From contig JAQSYI010000002.1 of assembly GCA_029256185.1 (NCBI GenBank), forward strand, positions 124,001 to 188,000: DNA of 64,000 bases, written 5' to 3'. Source of the stretch: Paenibacillaceae bacterium (GTDB lineage Bacteria > Bacillota > Bacilli > Paenibacillales > NBRC-103111). The position numbers and the translations under genes are program-made. The notes beneath the pieces were generated by a model, which saw nothing but the letters and a program-made list of their open reading frames with translations, had not been told where the DNA came from and ran no database searches. Below, one piece after another: positions 44,314-54,100 of this stretch; positions within the stretch are counted from its first letter, which is position 1, and every line of letters starts with the position of its first letter.

Positions 44314-45069
44314 TCATAAGCCGGTCTCCCGCATCTTGGCCGTAACCCTCTCTATCCTTTCGTCCATACCGCCGCCGCTGAATGTGGGAAGCCGCATTTC
44401 GCTTACAATACGGCCATCGCGCATGAACAGAATCCGTTCCGTCCGCGCCGCCACATGGGCATCGTGAGTGACCAGCATCACCGTTGTGCCGTCGGCATGA
44501 ATATCCGAGAAGATATTCATGACTTCCTGCGCGGCTGCGGAATTAAGCGCTCCCGTCGGCTCATCGCCGAAGATCACCCGGGGATTGCCCATCAGTGCAC
44601 GGCATATTCCCGCACGCTGCAGCTGGCCTCCCGATACCTGGGTTATATCGCGCTTTTCCAGCTCCGCAATATCCGTCCGTTTCATCAGCATTCTTGCCCT
44701 GGCGATAATTTTTTCCTTGTTCTTCCGGTTGCCGCGAACCGACGGCAGAATGATGTTGTCCAGGATGTTCAGATTCTTCAACAAGGTCGCCTGCTGAAAG
44801 ACGAATCCCATCTTGGTTCTGCGGATTTCGGCAAGCTCCTTGCTCCCCGGCGCCGTTAAATCCCTGCCCTCAAAGGCAACCGTCCCGCCGTCAACGCTGT
44901 CCATACCGCTTAGCACAAACAACAGCGTGGATTTCCCCGAACCCGAAGGACCCATAACCGAGACGAACTCGCCCTGATTAATTTCCACAGACACATCATC
45001 GAGCACATTGCGCTTTTCGTCGCCCTCGCCGAAGGATTTTACAATATGATGACCTGCAATCATCTTCAT
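44314..45069 (-). CDS. ABC transporter ATP-binding protein, MacB/LolD type
   Basis: A 251-residue ATPase with Walker A GPSGSGKST (about 40-48), the signature VSGGQLQRAGICRAL, Walker B VIFGDEPTG and a switch His in VMLVTHDAHVA. It is the last gene of the operon TetR, MFS, FtsX-type permease, ATPase, three nt after the permease gene. Together with that permease it forms a MacB- or BceAB-like mechanotransmission or export system. Confidence 0.95.
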   Translation of the reverse strand: MKMIAGHHIVKSFGEGDEKRNVLDDVSVEINQGEFVSVMGPSGSGKSTLLFVLSGMDSVDGGTVAFEGRDLTAPGSKELAEIRRTKMGFVFQQATLLKNLNILDNIILPSVRGNRKNKEKIIARARMLMKRTDIAELEKRDITQVSGGQLQRAGICRALMGNPRVIFGDEPTGALNSAAAQEVMNIFSDIHADGTTVMLVTHDAHVAARTERILFMRDGRIVSEMRLPTFSGGGMDERIERVTAKMRETGL

Positions 45070-45072
45070 GGT

Positions 45073-47391
45073 TTACTCCTTTATATGAGCAGATATTTTT
45101 ATTTGCCCGGTTCCCGATGTGCCGATCAGGGTTGCAGCCAGAACCGCGCTGGCCATCATGAGGGGACAGAGCAGATACGCCGACAGCGGATTGACCTCGA
45201 ATGCGAACGAAGACGCTCCAAGCGAGGAAATCACCGCCCCGGCCAGCATCTCTCCCAACGTATTGGCTGCAAGCGTTCCGGTGATTACGCCAACAACCAG
45301 AACGAATGTGGACCGTGAAGCATACTGGGCTCTGATATCCGAGTCAGTAAACCCGAGCGCCTTCATAACCGCAATGGCATACCTGTCCTTGGCGGTAAGC
45401 AGCTTCATAAACAACAGGGTAACCAACACCATAATGATCAGCGCAACGCTAATTGCCGCTTTGGAGGCCATTCCTACAGAGCTTATGGTGGAGCCGAAGG
45501 TCTGGTTCATATATTCACCTATATCCGAAACCTTGGCATAAGCAAACCTCTCCCTATATTCCGCGACCTTCCCGTCGATAAGAGAGGGGTCCGCCAGCTC
45601 CGCGCTTATCACACTCCACATGATATCCGCCGATTGGTCGGTGAAAACAGCCTTTGCCGTTTTGCCGCCGTTGGTCACATCCGAATAAATACCGGATACC
45701 GTCAGCCCCCGCTCCTTCCCTTCAACCACCAGCGTGATAGCATCGCCCGCCTGCTTGCCCAGCTCACTGGCGTTTATCGCCGATAGAGCGATTTCGTCCG
45801 CTGCCGCAGGCGCTTTTCCCCGGGAATATTGAACAGGGAATACCGAATGATCACCCAACTCAACCTTTAACCGTTCCTCTTTGCCGTCACCTACCTTGGC
45901 ATGAAAGGTTTTGGTGGTCAGCACCACATACCGGGATATGGAGCTGTCGCTGTTCATTGCCCGGGCAATTTCCGCCGCTTTACTAGCAATATTATCGGTC
46001 TGCTGAATGTCCATGCGCATGTCGCTTTTCCCGATCCCCATGTAGGCGGCGAACCCTTCCGAGGAGATGGTATTGTATAAATTCTGCGGAACCAGGATGA
46101 TGAAGGACGAGAGGACCAGCACCGCCAGCATGGTAGCATACAGACTCTTCCTGGCCAGCACATCCTGTACTCCCAGAAAAATATTCGTGCCAAGCAGCCT
46201 GTTTCCGCTCAGCCGGATATGCTTGGCGCCGCCGGATTTTTCCTGCCGCACCCCAAAGCGGAGAGCCTCTGCGGCGGAGATGCTCCGGAAGCGTCTCAGC
46301 ACTCTGTTCACATAAGCGATTATGGCAACAAACACGAGCAGGATGCCGGTTATTCCGAACAGATTGGCGAAGCCAGTGTTCCCGCCCTCCCCCATATACA
46401 GCCGGATATTTTCAAGCAGCATCCCCCTGAATACGAAGGAGAGGGCAAATCCGAGCACACTGCCCGCCGCCGCAAGGACCGCGTATTTCGCAAGATACAT
46501 GTTCTTGATGTCCGACAGGCGCAGCCCGATGGCCTTCATCACGCCTATCTCACGATAGTCCTCCTCCATCTTGGCAAGAAGCGTGAAGCGTATGCACATG
46601 AACGCAACGACAACCACAAGGACGCTCACAAGCAGGATTACGGCAATCATCAGTCCGTCGGAAATGGCATTGAGCATTCTGAACAGCGGATAGGTGATCA
46701 CAGGTCCGTTGGCTTCAAGTCCGGCAGAGGTGTAGGCTGCTTCCAAAGCGCCGAGCCCGGACAAGTCCTTCAATCTGAACTCGATCAGATATTCGGTGCT
46801 TCCGTACTCCTTGATTGCCGCATAGTCATTACCGCTTACGAGAAACCTCTTCGACGAGGCCAGCAAGGAATTCATCTGCGAATCCCGCAGAAAGCCTGCA
46901 ACAGTAAATACCTTGCCGGCTATCTCCGCCTTGTCGCCCTCCTTCGCAGTGCCGTCCTTCATATAGCCGACCGGTACGTAGATCTCCCCGTCGGAGACAT
47001 GAATCACCTTTCCGTCAAGGTCCAGGAGATAATCAAATTTACTGCTCTGCTTGGAAAAGCCGTTGTCCTGCACATTGCCCGCCAGAGAGCTGCCGCCAAT
47101 AACAATCCGCGCCCCGTCCATATTGAGAAATTCAAGCACCTGGAATTCATCCACATTGCTGTGCCGCTCCGCAAAAGCGGCCAGCCGGGCCGAATCTATT
47201 GCTCCTGAGTGCATCTGCATGAAATGGGGAGTTTTCGCCTGTGTCATAAGCGTATTGATGGCACCGGAAAGGTGGACGGCGAGTATGGCCGCGAGGGAAA
47301 CAAGCAAGGCAGCGGCAGCGACAAATATCATAGTGGCCAGCGTTATAGCCTTGCTCCTTAAGATATCATTGCGGATTATCCTGTAATACAT
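45073..47391 (-). CDS. FtsX-family ABC transporter permease (MacB-like)
   Basis: A 772-residue permease with an N-terminal transmembrane helix (about 17-38), a large extracytoplasmic domain, and two FtsX-type membrane blocks (about 230-365 and 625-760), each with the cytoplasmic element IGVMKAIGLRLSDIKNMYLA or IAVMKALGFTDSDIRAQYAS. Its length and duplicated FtsX domains fit exporters of peptides or lipids. It overlaps the MFS gene by 16 nt and is followed by its ATPase gene. Confidence 0.93.
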   Translation of the reverse strand: MYYRIIRNDILRSKAITLATMIFVAAAALLVSLAAILAVHLSGAINTLMTQAKTPHFMQMHSGAIDSARLAAFAERHSNVDEFQVLEFLNMDGARIVIGGSSLAGNVQDNGFSKQSSKFDYLLDLDGKVIHVSDGEIYVPVGYMKDGTAKEGDKAEIAGKVFTVAGFLRDSQMNSLLASSKRFLVSGNDYAAIKEYGSTEYLIEFRLKDLSGLGALEAAYTSAGLEANGPVITYPLFRMLNAISDGLMIAVILLVSVLVVVVAFMCIRFTLLAKMEEDYREIGVMKAIGLRLSDIKNMYLAKYAVLAAAGSVLGFALSFVFRGMLLENIRLYMGEGGNTGFANLFGITGILLVFVAIIAYVNRVLRRFRSISAAEALRFGVRQEKSGGAKHIRLSGNRLLGTNIFLGVQDVLARKSLYATMLAVLVLSSFIILVPQNLYNTISSEGFAAYMGIGKSDMRMDIQQTDNIASKAAEIARAMNSDSSISRYVVLTTKTFHAKVGDGKEERLKVELGDHSVFPVQYSRGKAPAAADEIALSAINASELGKQAGDAITLVVEGKERGLTVSGIYSDVTNGGKTAKAVFTDQSADIMWSVISAELADPSLIDGKVAEYRERFAYAKVSDIGEYMNQTFGSTISSVGMASKAAISVALIIMVLVTLLFMKLLTAKDRYAIAVMKALGFTDSDIRAQYASRSTFVLVVGVITGTLAANTLGEMLAGAVISSLGASSFAFEVNPLSAYLLCPLMMASAVLAATLIGTSGTGQIKISAHIKE

Positions 47392-48674
47392 AAGCCACCT
47401 CTGCTTTCAAGCTTCTTGACCGATTTCAGGTGATGCAGAATGACCGAGGTCACACATACCAGCACTCCCGCAATGAAGATGAGAAAGCCGGTTCCCCTGC
47501 CGCTGCCCGTTCCGAAGATCCTTCCCGCGCTGTCAGCAAGCATTCCGCCGTCTTGCAGCAAGGGTGTAAATACATAATCCGTGAGGACGCCCGAGAGAGC
47601 ATAAGCGAACACAAATCCAAGCTGGGAAATAACGCCGATCAACCCCCACGCCCTGCCCTGAAGCTCATTCTTGATGTTCGTGCGGATAAGAAAATCCAGG
47701 CTGGTGTTCGTAAAGGGCAGCATGGCAAAAAACAGAAATCCAAAAACGCAAATCAGCCCCATATTCTCACGCAGCCCGAACACCGCCATAAAGATTCCCG
47801 CACAAAACAGCGAAACGCAGAGCATCCTTACATAGCCTCTTTTGACCGGACGAATGCCCAGCAGCACACTGGTCACAAGCATTCCGGAAGCGGAGATGGT
47901 TTCCATCGCACCCAAGGCGGTGCTGTCCGAGAAGGCAAGGATCATCGGGGCAGACAGAGTCTGGATAAACCCGAGGAAAAAGGTTACAACAGAAGTCATG
48001 ATCACCAGCACAAGCACGCCCCGGTTGACAGAAACGGCGCCCCACCCGTCCTTGAATTCGTGTATGAACGAGTTCGCCTGATCAACCTTCTTGGAAGCAA
48101 GCCCCCTTCGTACGGCAAGCGTGGACGCAACGGTTACAAAAAAGGTGCCGATGTCGATGACCAGCAGCAACTGAATACCCGAAACCGTGAGGAGAAAGCC
48201 CGCAAGGACAGGCGAAATCAGATATCTCGCCGAGCCTGCCACCTGGACCAGACCGCTGGCCTTCGTGTACTGCTCCTCGGTCAGCAGATCCGTAACCGTG
48301 GCTTTGTAGGCAGGCTCCAGAAGAGATGAGAAGACTGAGCTGACCGCAACTCCCACGCAAATCTGCCATAGCTGGGCCTCGCCACGGAGCATGCAGACCA
48401 GGATGAACACCAGTCCCAATGCGGAGAGACTGTCGCCCAGCATCATGAGCAGCCTGCGGTCATAGCGGTCGGCCAGCACTCCCGCTACGGCGCTTAGGAG
48501 AAGCGACGGCATAAAGGCAAGCAGCGTTACCAGGGCCATGGCCGAAGCCCTGCCCGTTTGTTGGAACACATAAACCCCAAGGCCGAACGAGGTAAGCCCG
48601 CTTCCTATTGCCGAGATAAATTCCCCGGACCACAGAAGAAGGAATTTTCCGAAGGCTCCTCCCGGTTCATTCAT
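47376..48674 (-). CDS. Major facilitator superfamily transporter
   Basis: A 432-residue protein with 12 predicted membrane segments. The MFS motif A is present in LADRYDRRLLMMLGD between helices 2 and 3. It resembles macrolide-efflux-type or MFS_3 exporters. It overlaps the TetR gene by 8 nt and the FtsX-type gene by 16 nt, so the four genes are tightly coupled. It probably extrudes a drug-like ligand that the TetR protein senses. Confidence 0.93.
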   Translation of the reverse strand: MNEPGGAFGKFLLLWSGEFISAIGSGLTSFGLGVYVFQQTGRASAMALVTLLAFMPSLLLSAVAGVLADRYDRRLLMMLGDSLSALGLVFILVCMLRGEAQLWQICVGVAVSSVFSSLLEPAYKATVTDLLTEEQYTKASGLVQVAGSARYLISPVLAGFLLTVSGIQLLLVIDIGTFFVTVASTLAVRRGLASKKVDQANSFIHEFKDGWGAVSVNRGVLVLVIMTSVVTFFLGFIQTLSAPMILAFSDSTALGAMETISASGMLVTSVLLGIRPVKRGYVRMLCVSLFCAGIFMAVFGLRENMGLICVFGFLFFAMLPFTNTSLDFLIRTNIKNELQGRAWGLIGVISQLGFVFAYALSGVLTDYVFTPLLQDGGMLADSAGRIFGTGSGRGTGFLIFIAGVLVCVTSVILHHLKSVKKLESRGGLCITG

Positions 48675-49317
48675 GGCCTTCCCCGTTCCCGCCGCCGAAC
48701 ATCCGCATCACGAAGGGTACGAAGCTTCCGCTCTCGGCGCCCAGCATCCGTTCTACATGGAACACAAATGCCTGGATGCGTGTGGCGCGCTCTTCGCCGC
48801 TCATTGCTGCCATATCCTCGTCAAATACGGTATTGGCATAGGCCACAGCCATTTCCATGCATTCATACGGAAACGGCGTGGTGAACAGCCCCTGCTCTAT
48901 GCCCTCGCGGATGATGTCCGCCAGGATCGGCGTAACCCCTGCGAGTATGGCCTTCTGTATCTTCTGGTGCATGAGCGCATTCTGCGGCTTGTGAATGTGC
49001 TCCATAATCTCCTGGTCGCTTGCACCGTTGATGTTCAGTCCCATTACAACACGGGTAATGCGCTCATTCACAGGGATGCTCTTGTCTGAGGCCGTTTCCC
49101 GAGCCACATGTAACAAGCGGATATTGTACCGCTCAATCAGCGCGTCCATGATATCCTCCTTCGACTTGAAGTGGTAATACAGCGTTCCCCGGGCAATGCC
49201 CACCTTAGCCAGAATATCGTTGGTGCTGGTGCCGTCAAATCCCTTCCGCCCGAACAGCTCATCCGCCGCATCCAGTATTTCGTTCCTGCGTTCCTCCGGT
49301 TCTTTACTGATCCTCAT
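48667..49317 (-). CDS. TetR-family transcriptional regulator of the export operon
   Basis: A 216-residue protein with an N-terminal TetR helix-turn-helix (EILDAADELFGRKGFDGTST, then DILAKVGIARGTLYYHFKSK; about residues 14-58) and a variable ligand-binding C-terminus. It is the first gene of the operon with the MFS exporter, FtsX-type permease and ATPase, and is therefore their likely autoregulated repressor. A GGTTAATG-rich AT region with a GACCGACTG motif precedes the start. Confidence 0.93.
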   Translation of the reverse strand: MRISKEPEERRNEILDAADELFGRKGFDGTSTNDILAKVGIARGTLYYHFKSKEDIMDALIERYNIRLLHVARETASDKSIPVNERITRVVMGLNINGASDQEIMEHIHKPQNALMHQKIQKAILAGVTPILADIIREGIEQGLFTTPFPYECMEMAVAYANTVFDEDMAAMSGEERATRIQAFVFHVERMLGAESGSFVPFVMRMFGGGNGEGHE

Positions 49318-49456
49318 TAATATATCCCCTTTTCATTAACCGACCGACTGTCTGTCTATAATATAATAGCAGGATTCCGCGCTGTCAAGAGGGAGTGCTG
49401 CATTTTCCCAGTCAGGATTCGCATCAGCCCCTCCGTTGCGCCACTCAAACTTGTCA

Positions 49457-50413
49457 TTACTCTCCTGCCCCGTATCTCTCCGCCATGGCCGCCAGCATCT
49501 GCCTGATGGACAACACCAATTCGGCAGGCTGCAGGACATGGGCCTCCATCCCCAACCCGATAAAAAAATGGGCATAATATTCGATGTCCGATTTTGGAAT
49601 CCGGCTCTCGATCCAACCGGTTCCATCCTCCCGCTTGCGGATTTGGGGCTGGGGCCACATCCCCGTCTCGAATCTCCGGCAGCCCTCGCGGCTCAGCTCC
49701 ACGTGGATGCCGGTCAGCTCCGAATCCCTGTCATGAACAGAACCCCAATTTCCCAGATGGACCTGCTCCATCTCCGGTTCCTCCGTTGGACGCTCCATGA
49801 TTTCCGCCGTCTTGATCCGGTCACAGCGGAACAGGCGGTAGTCCTGCCGGTTCAAGCAATACGCCGGGCAATACCATAAGCCGTTGCTGGCGTATATTCC
49901 AACGGGACGGATTTCACGTTCCTCCACCCCTGCTCTCCCGTCATATTCCATGCGGACCGGCTGCCGCTGAATGGCCGCCTGCAGCAGCACATTCAACATA
50001 GGAGCCGATTGGCTTCGATGCGGCACCTGAAAATCCACCCGGTCCCTCATCTCATCAATCTTACCGCGGACATCCTGGGGCATATGCAGGTAAAATTTTT
50101 GCAGAGCGGAGGAGATTTCCGTTCGGAACGGAATGTCGCGGTAATGCCGAAGGGCATGGCTGGCGAAAAAAACAGCTGCCGCCTCCTCTTCGCTGAACGC
50201 AATCGGAGGAAGCATCCGCTCATTCAACAGCCGGTAACCTCCATGTGGTCCTACTTCAGAGTAGAGGGGGACACCCAATTCTCCCAGCTCCTGCAAATCC
50301 CGCAGCATCGTCCGGGAGGATACACCGAATTCAACCGCCAGCTCCTTCACGGTGAAAGAACGTTTACGGTGGACCGCCAGCATCAGCTCCATTAACCGTT
50401 TTGACTTGGACAT
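49457..50413 (-). CDS. YafY-type transcriptional regulator with HTH_11 and WYL domains
   Basis: A 318-residue DeoR-like regulator. Residues 1-60 form an HTH_11 winged helix (FTVKELAVEFGVSSRTMLRD). Residues about 135-215 form a WYL-like ligand domain (PVRMEYDGRAGVEEREIRPV, GLWYCPAYCLNRQDYRLFRC), followed by a WCX-like C-terminus. It is divergent from the DinB-like gene, and an inverted repeat in the intergenic region is a candidate operator. Confidence 0.93.
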   Translation of the reverse strand: MSKSKRLMELMLAVHRKRSFTVKELAVEFGVSSRTMLRDLQELGELGVPLYSEVGPHGGYRLLNERMLPPIAFSEEEAAAVFFASHALRHYRDIPFRTEISSALQKFYLHMPQDVRGKIDEMRDRVDFQVPHRSQSAPMLNVLLQAAIQRQPVRMEYDGRAGVEEREIRPVGIYASNGLWYCPAYCLNRQDYRLFRCDRIKTAEIMERPTEEPEMEQVHLGNWGSVHDRDSELTGIHVELSREGCRRFETGMWPQPQIRKREDGTGWIESRIPKSDIEYYAHFFIGLGMEAHVLQPAELVLSIRQMLAAMAERYGAGE

Positions 50414-50473
50414 GGACCAAGCTCCTTCTTTTTTTACGTAAATGCAGGCTGTGCCGCATTTTCATTCGGGGCT

Positions 50474-50534
50474 CCCCCAAAAGTACCCGGATTTGCTTCG
50501 AAGCATCTCGTCACTTTTGGGGGATTGTTTTTTG
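50474..50534 (+). other. Long hairpin in the WYL/DinB intergenic region
   Basis: The outer arms CCCCCAAAAGT/ACTTTTGGGGG enclose an inner palindrome GCTTCGAAGC and are followed by ATTGTTTTTT on the plus strand. It has the shape of a rho-independent terminator but lies between divergent genes, upstream of the DinB promoter. It may insulate the DinB-like gene from leftover upstream transcription or act as an attenuator. Confidence 0.6.
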
Positions 50535-50540
50535 TAATCA

Positions 50541-50565
50541 TGACAATAGCTGTCACTATTATAAT
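50541..50565. promoter_or_regulatory. Operator-like inverted repeat and -10 box before the DinB-like gene
   Basis: TGACAATAGCTGTCA is an inverted repeat (TGACA/TGTCA) followed after four bases by a consensus TATAAT. It lies about 65 nt upstream of the DinB-like start and faces the divergent WYL regulator, which probably binds it. No good -35 box is present, as is common for activator-dependent promoters. Confidence 0.6.
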
Positions 50566-50630
50566 TTATATTAAGGACAGGAACCAGCACTTAGCATGCT
50601 GGAAACTTCAACCGAATGGGAGTGTATCCA

Positions 50631-51113
50631 ATGACAGCTGTTCAAGAACTGCAGCACATGTTGTTTGAAGAACTGGAGCTTATCGTCCGAACCACCGCCA
50701 ATCTGCTGGCCAAGGTCAAGCCTGATGATCTGGAATTCCGCCCGCAGCCCAATATGCGGACCTTGCGGGAGCTGGCTGAGCATCTTGCAGCCGTTCCCGC
50801 CGTGGACCTGCTGATCCTGCAGGAGCATCCGGCCGGGGAGGTCCGCACCCTGGAGGGCCGCTTCGCGGAAACAGCTTTTGCCATGCTGGGAGCCAGCATG
50901 GCGGATGGGCTGGGGGCGCTGCGGCAGTACATGTCATCCTTGACGGAGGACGATTTCCTGCACAGGAAGACTGCCCCATTCTATATGGACCACGGAACAG
51001 CCCAGGCCAAGTGGCTGATCGAGATCGTCACTCACGCCCAGCACCACCGCGCCCAGCTGTTCACCTACCTGAAGATGCAAGGATACGAAGTAAGTATGTC
51101 TGATTTGTATTGA
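50631..51113 (+). CDS. DinB-family protein
   Basis: A 160-residue four-helix-bundle protein of the DinB/YfiT-like metal-binding superfamily. The usual three-histidine site is suggested by His in LAEHLAAVPA and the C-terminal VTHAQHHRAQL. The ATG at 50631 has GGGAGTG nine bases upstream; an in-frame ATG at 50616 lacks a site. Such proteins are often thiol-dependent transferases or stress proteins; the exact reaction is unknown. Divergence from a WYL regulator is a common arrangement in Bacillales. Confidence 0.9.
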   Translation: MTAVQELQHMLFEELELIVRTTANLLAKVKPDDLEFRPQPNMRTLRELAEHLAAVPAVDLLILQEHPAGEVRTLEGRFAETAFAMLGASMADGLGALRQYMSSLTEDDFLHRKTAPFYMDHGTAQAKWLIEIVTHAQHHRAQLFTYLKMQGYEVSMSDLY

Positions 51114-51116
51114 CCT

Positions 51117-51145
51117 GGGAAGAGGGGATTTCCGCCCCTCTTCTA
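51117..51145 (+). terminator. Terminator between the DinB-like and SLH genes
   Basis: The stem GAAGAGGGG/CCCCTCTTC lies around a short loop just after the DinB-like stop codon and before the convergent SLH gene end. It can serve both strands, although T-runs are short. Confidence 0.75.
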
Positions 51146-51170
51146 TTGTGTTTATCCAAGAAGAATATAT

Positions 51171-54100
51171 TTACATATCTGAGTCAATCATCCGCAAGGT
51201 TTGCAGCGTCCGAATGAGCACAACCGCCGCCTGAGCCCGTGTGGTTGTCTCCTTCGGGCCAAATGTATCCTCACTAATACCCGTCATGATGTCCAGCTTA
51301 ACCATCAAACGCACATTTTCCAGATAAGCGGCACTTATGCCTTCCGCATCTCTGTACCTATTCAGGCTGACGAATTCCATAGTGACCGGCAGCTTCTCAA
51401 GAGTTATTGCGGCTGCCAGCATGCTTGCCATTTCTTCACGGGTCAGCGGTTGATCCGGGCTGAAGCGGTTGCCTTGTACGTAGTTCAGCAGTCCAAGCTG
51501 CTTCGCTATAGCCGTCACACTGTGGTACCAGGCGCCGGACTGTACATCGGCATAGGGGTCTGCGTTGCCGGTGGATGTACCGCGTCCTATGGCTCTTACC
51601 AGCATGGCGGCAAACTCCGCCCTGGTTACGGTATTGTCCGGCGCATAAGTTCCGCCGCCTACTCCCTCCACAAGTCCCTTCGCCGCGGCGAGCCCGACGT
51701 AAGATTGACCCCAGTGATTCTGCACGTCGGCAAAGCTCACCGCATTGGCTGCCACAACATACACGCTGTTCGTGTATGAGCTTATGGACACATACCATAT
51801 GCCGCCGATCTGAAGCTTTGTTGCAGCTGCGAACTCGAACTTATCCGCCGCTTCGTTATAACGGAACGCCCCCCACTGCTCCGGCATGGCGGTCATGCTC
51901 TGGGGCATTGGAATCACTCTTGCAAGCGCCTCGGTGAACTTATCCGCCGTTCCGATGGTTTGCCCTGCCTTGTTGTTAACGATCTCTATGCTGAAATCCA
52001 CAATTGCGCCTATCGCCGTTCCATCCGGCAAGCCGCCGGCAAATGCCGCTTGGATGTCCTTGCTGCCTGACTCGTCGGTCAGCGTAATCTTGAAGCTGAT
52101 GTCCCCGGAATTGAGATTGTTCTTCGCGAGCAGCTCCTCCAAGCCGGGTATGAGCGATGCCAGATTCACCGGAACACGGTAGCTTCCATAGGGTGTTACG
52201 ATCTCGATTATGAAGCTGCTGTTGCTGTCTTCCAGCCCGGATAATATGCTTGCCGGAATACGGACATAAGCAGCGCCGTCCTTCGGCTGTATTTCGATGG
52301 AAAACGACGGCTTTGTGGTGTCAATTTGGCTTGGATCCAGCGCAATCCCGTTCTTGTCGATAACCGGCTTGATTACTGGAGGTGCTGCATAGAAAGGGCT
52401 GCTTTCCCGGACAACAATAGCGACGGTTCGAATAACCTCCACCGCAGCATTTCCCGCCAGATCAAAAGCGTTGTAACGCAGGATGTACGTGCCGGGCACG
52501 TTGGGATTCACCGATCCGGCCGTGATAACTGCACCGTCTATTCCCACATTATCCGTAGCCACAGCCCCTTGGTCGGTATAGCTGCTGCCTATAGGCAAGC
52601 TTATGCTTGCCGGACCGGTCAACGTAAGGACAGGCGCCGTCATGTCGATGAGAACAGTGCGGGACTCAGTGGCTTCGTTGCCGGCAGAATCGGCGGCCTT
52701 GAAGATAAGCGTGTGTGTGCCTTCCGTCTGCAGGATGATTGGGGATGTATAAGGGCCGAAGCCGCCTCCATCAAGAGAAACCGTATTAGAGCTGATCCCG
52801 TCAGCCGAATAGACACTTGCATTCACTGTGACAGCGCTGTTCGTCCATCTGTCTTCCTCATAGCTTCCTGCAGGGACAGTCATCGTCACGGAGATAACGG
52901 GAGCTGTGGTATCGATTGCGAAGCCTGCGCTTGCCCCGTCAAGCGTATTGTGCCGGGCATTCTTAACCAGACTGTCCGCAACCTGAACTGCATAGTTGCC
53001 GTCTTCAAGCAGATGGTTAAACGACACTGTAAATGTCCGCGTATGCGGATCATAGCTTGGTTCATAGCCGGAAAAGATGACTCCGTCCTTCTCCATACTG
53101 ACAAGCGGAAGGGCGTTCGATGAATCCAGCTCAATCCCGCCGGTTATCCAATAAACCGCTTCGCTCACGGTAACGGATACTGCAGACGGCGGTACAGTGA
53201 AGGTCTGATCCGCCGTAAAACCGCCGAAGGCCACTACAGGCTTGGTGATATCGTACAGAAAGCCAACAGTGTTTGACGCGGTGTTGCCGTTCCCGGCCAT
53301 GTCTGCGGCCGTGTCTGCCGCGACGTAAACGGTCACTTCCAGGCCGCTTGCCACCGGAATGACCGCAGCGGTATATGTCGTAGCGTTAACAGCGGCAAAA
53401 TCTGAGATGATGCCGTTATTAACAAGGATGCCGCTTGAGGCAAACCCGCTTACTGCTTCGCTAAAGACGACTGTGACGGGAAAAGCGGTGTTGACTGTAC
53501 CGCCTGCCGAACTGCTCACGGAAGCGGATGGAGCGGTATTGTCGAGCTCATAAACGTTCGAAACCGTTTCGGTAATATTGCCGGCCGCATCCGCTGCGCG
53601 AATGTGCAGATACCAAGTTCCGGTAACATGCTCCAAAGTCAGCGTATCCCCACTATTGAAAGCGGCCCATCCGTCTGAAGGAACGGCAGTGCTTTGCGTC
53701 CATGCGTATTGCCGGGAAGCAACTCCGCTTTGCGTATCGGCAACAGTTACCGTGGCTGCCGCTGTTTTTGCAGGCTGGGTATTGCCGTTGGCGCTGATCT
53801 GAACGTCCGGCCCGGTCTGATCAGATTCTCTGGTAACGATGATCGAGTACGAAGCAGACGTCACACCGTCCTCGGCAGTGACAAGGACCGTAATGGTATT
53901 GGGACCGGCAGCCAATGAAGGAATATGGAATGCGCTGCCGCTTGTTGCAGGCGTATTGTTCACCTTCACCGTTGCCAGACTGTTATTGACAGTCGGCGTA
54001 ACATCAATCGATGTGACACTGTATGCTACGTCAGCGGTATAGGACAACGTGCCGGAAGCGAACGTTTCATTGAGCGTGCCGGGACTGATTGCGAGCGCTC

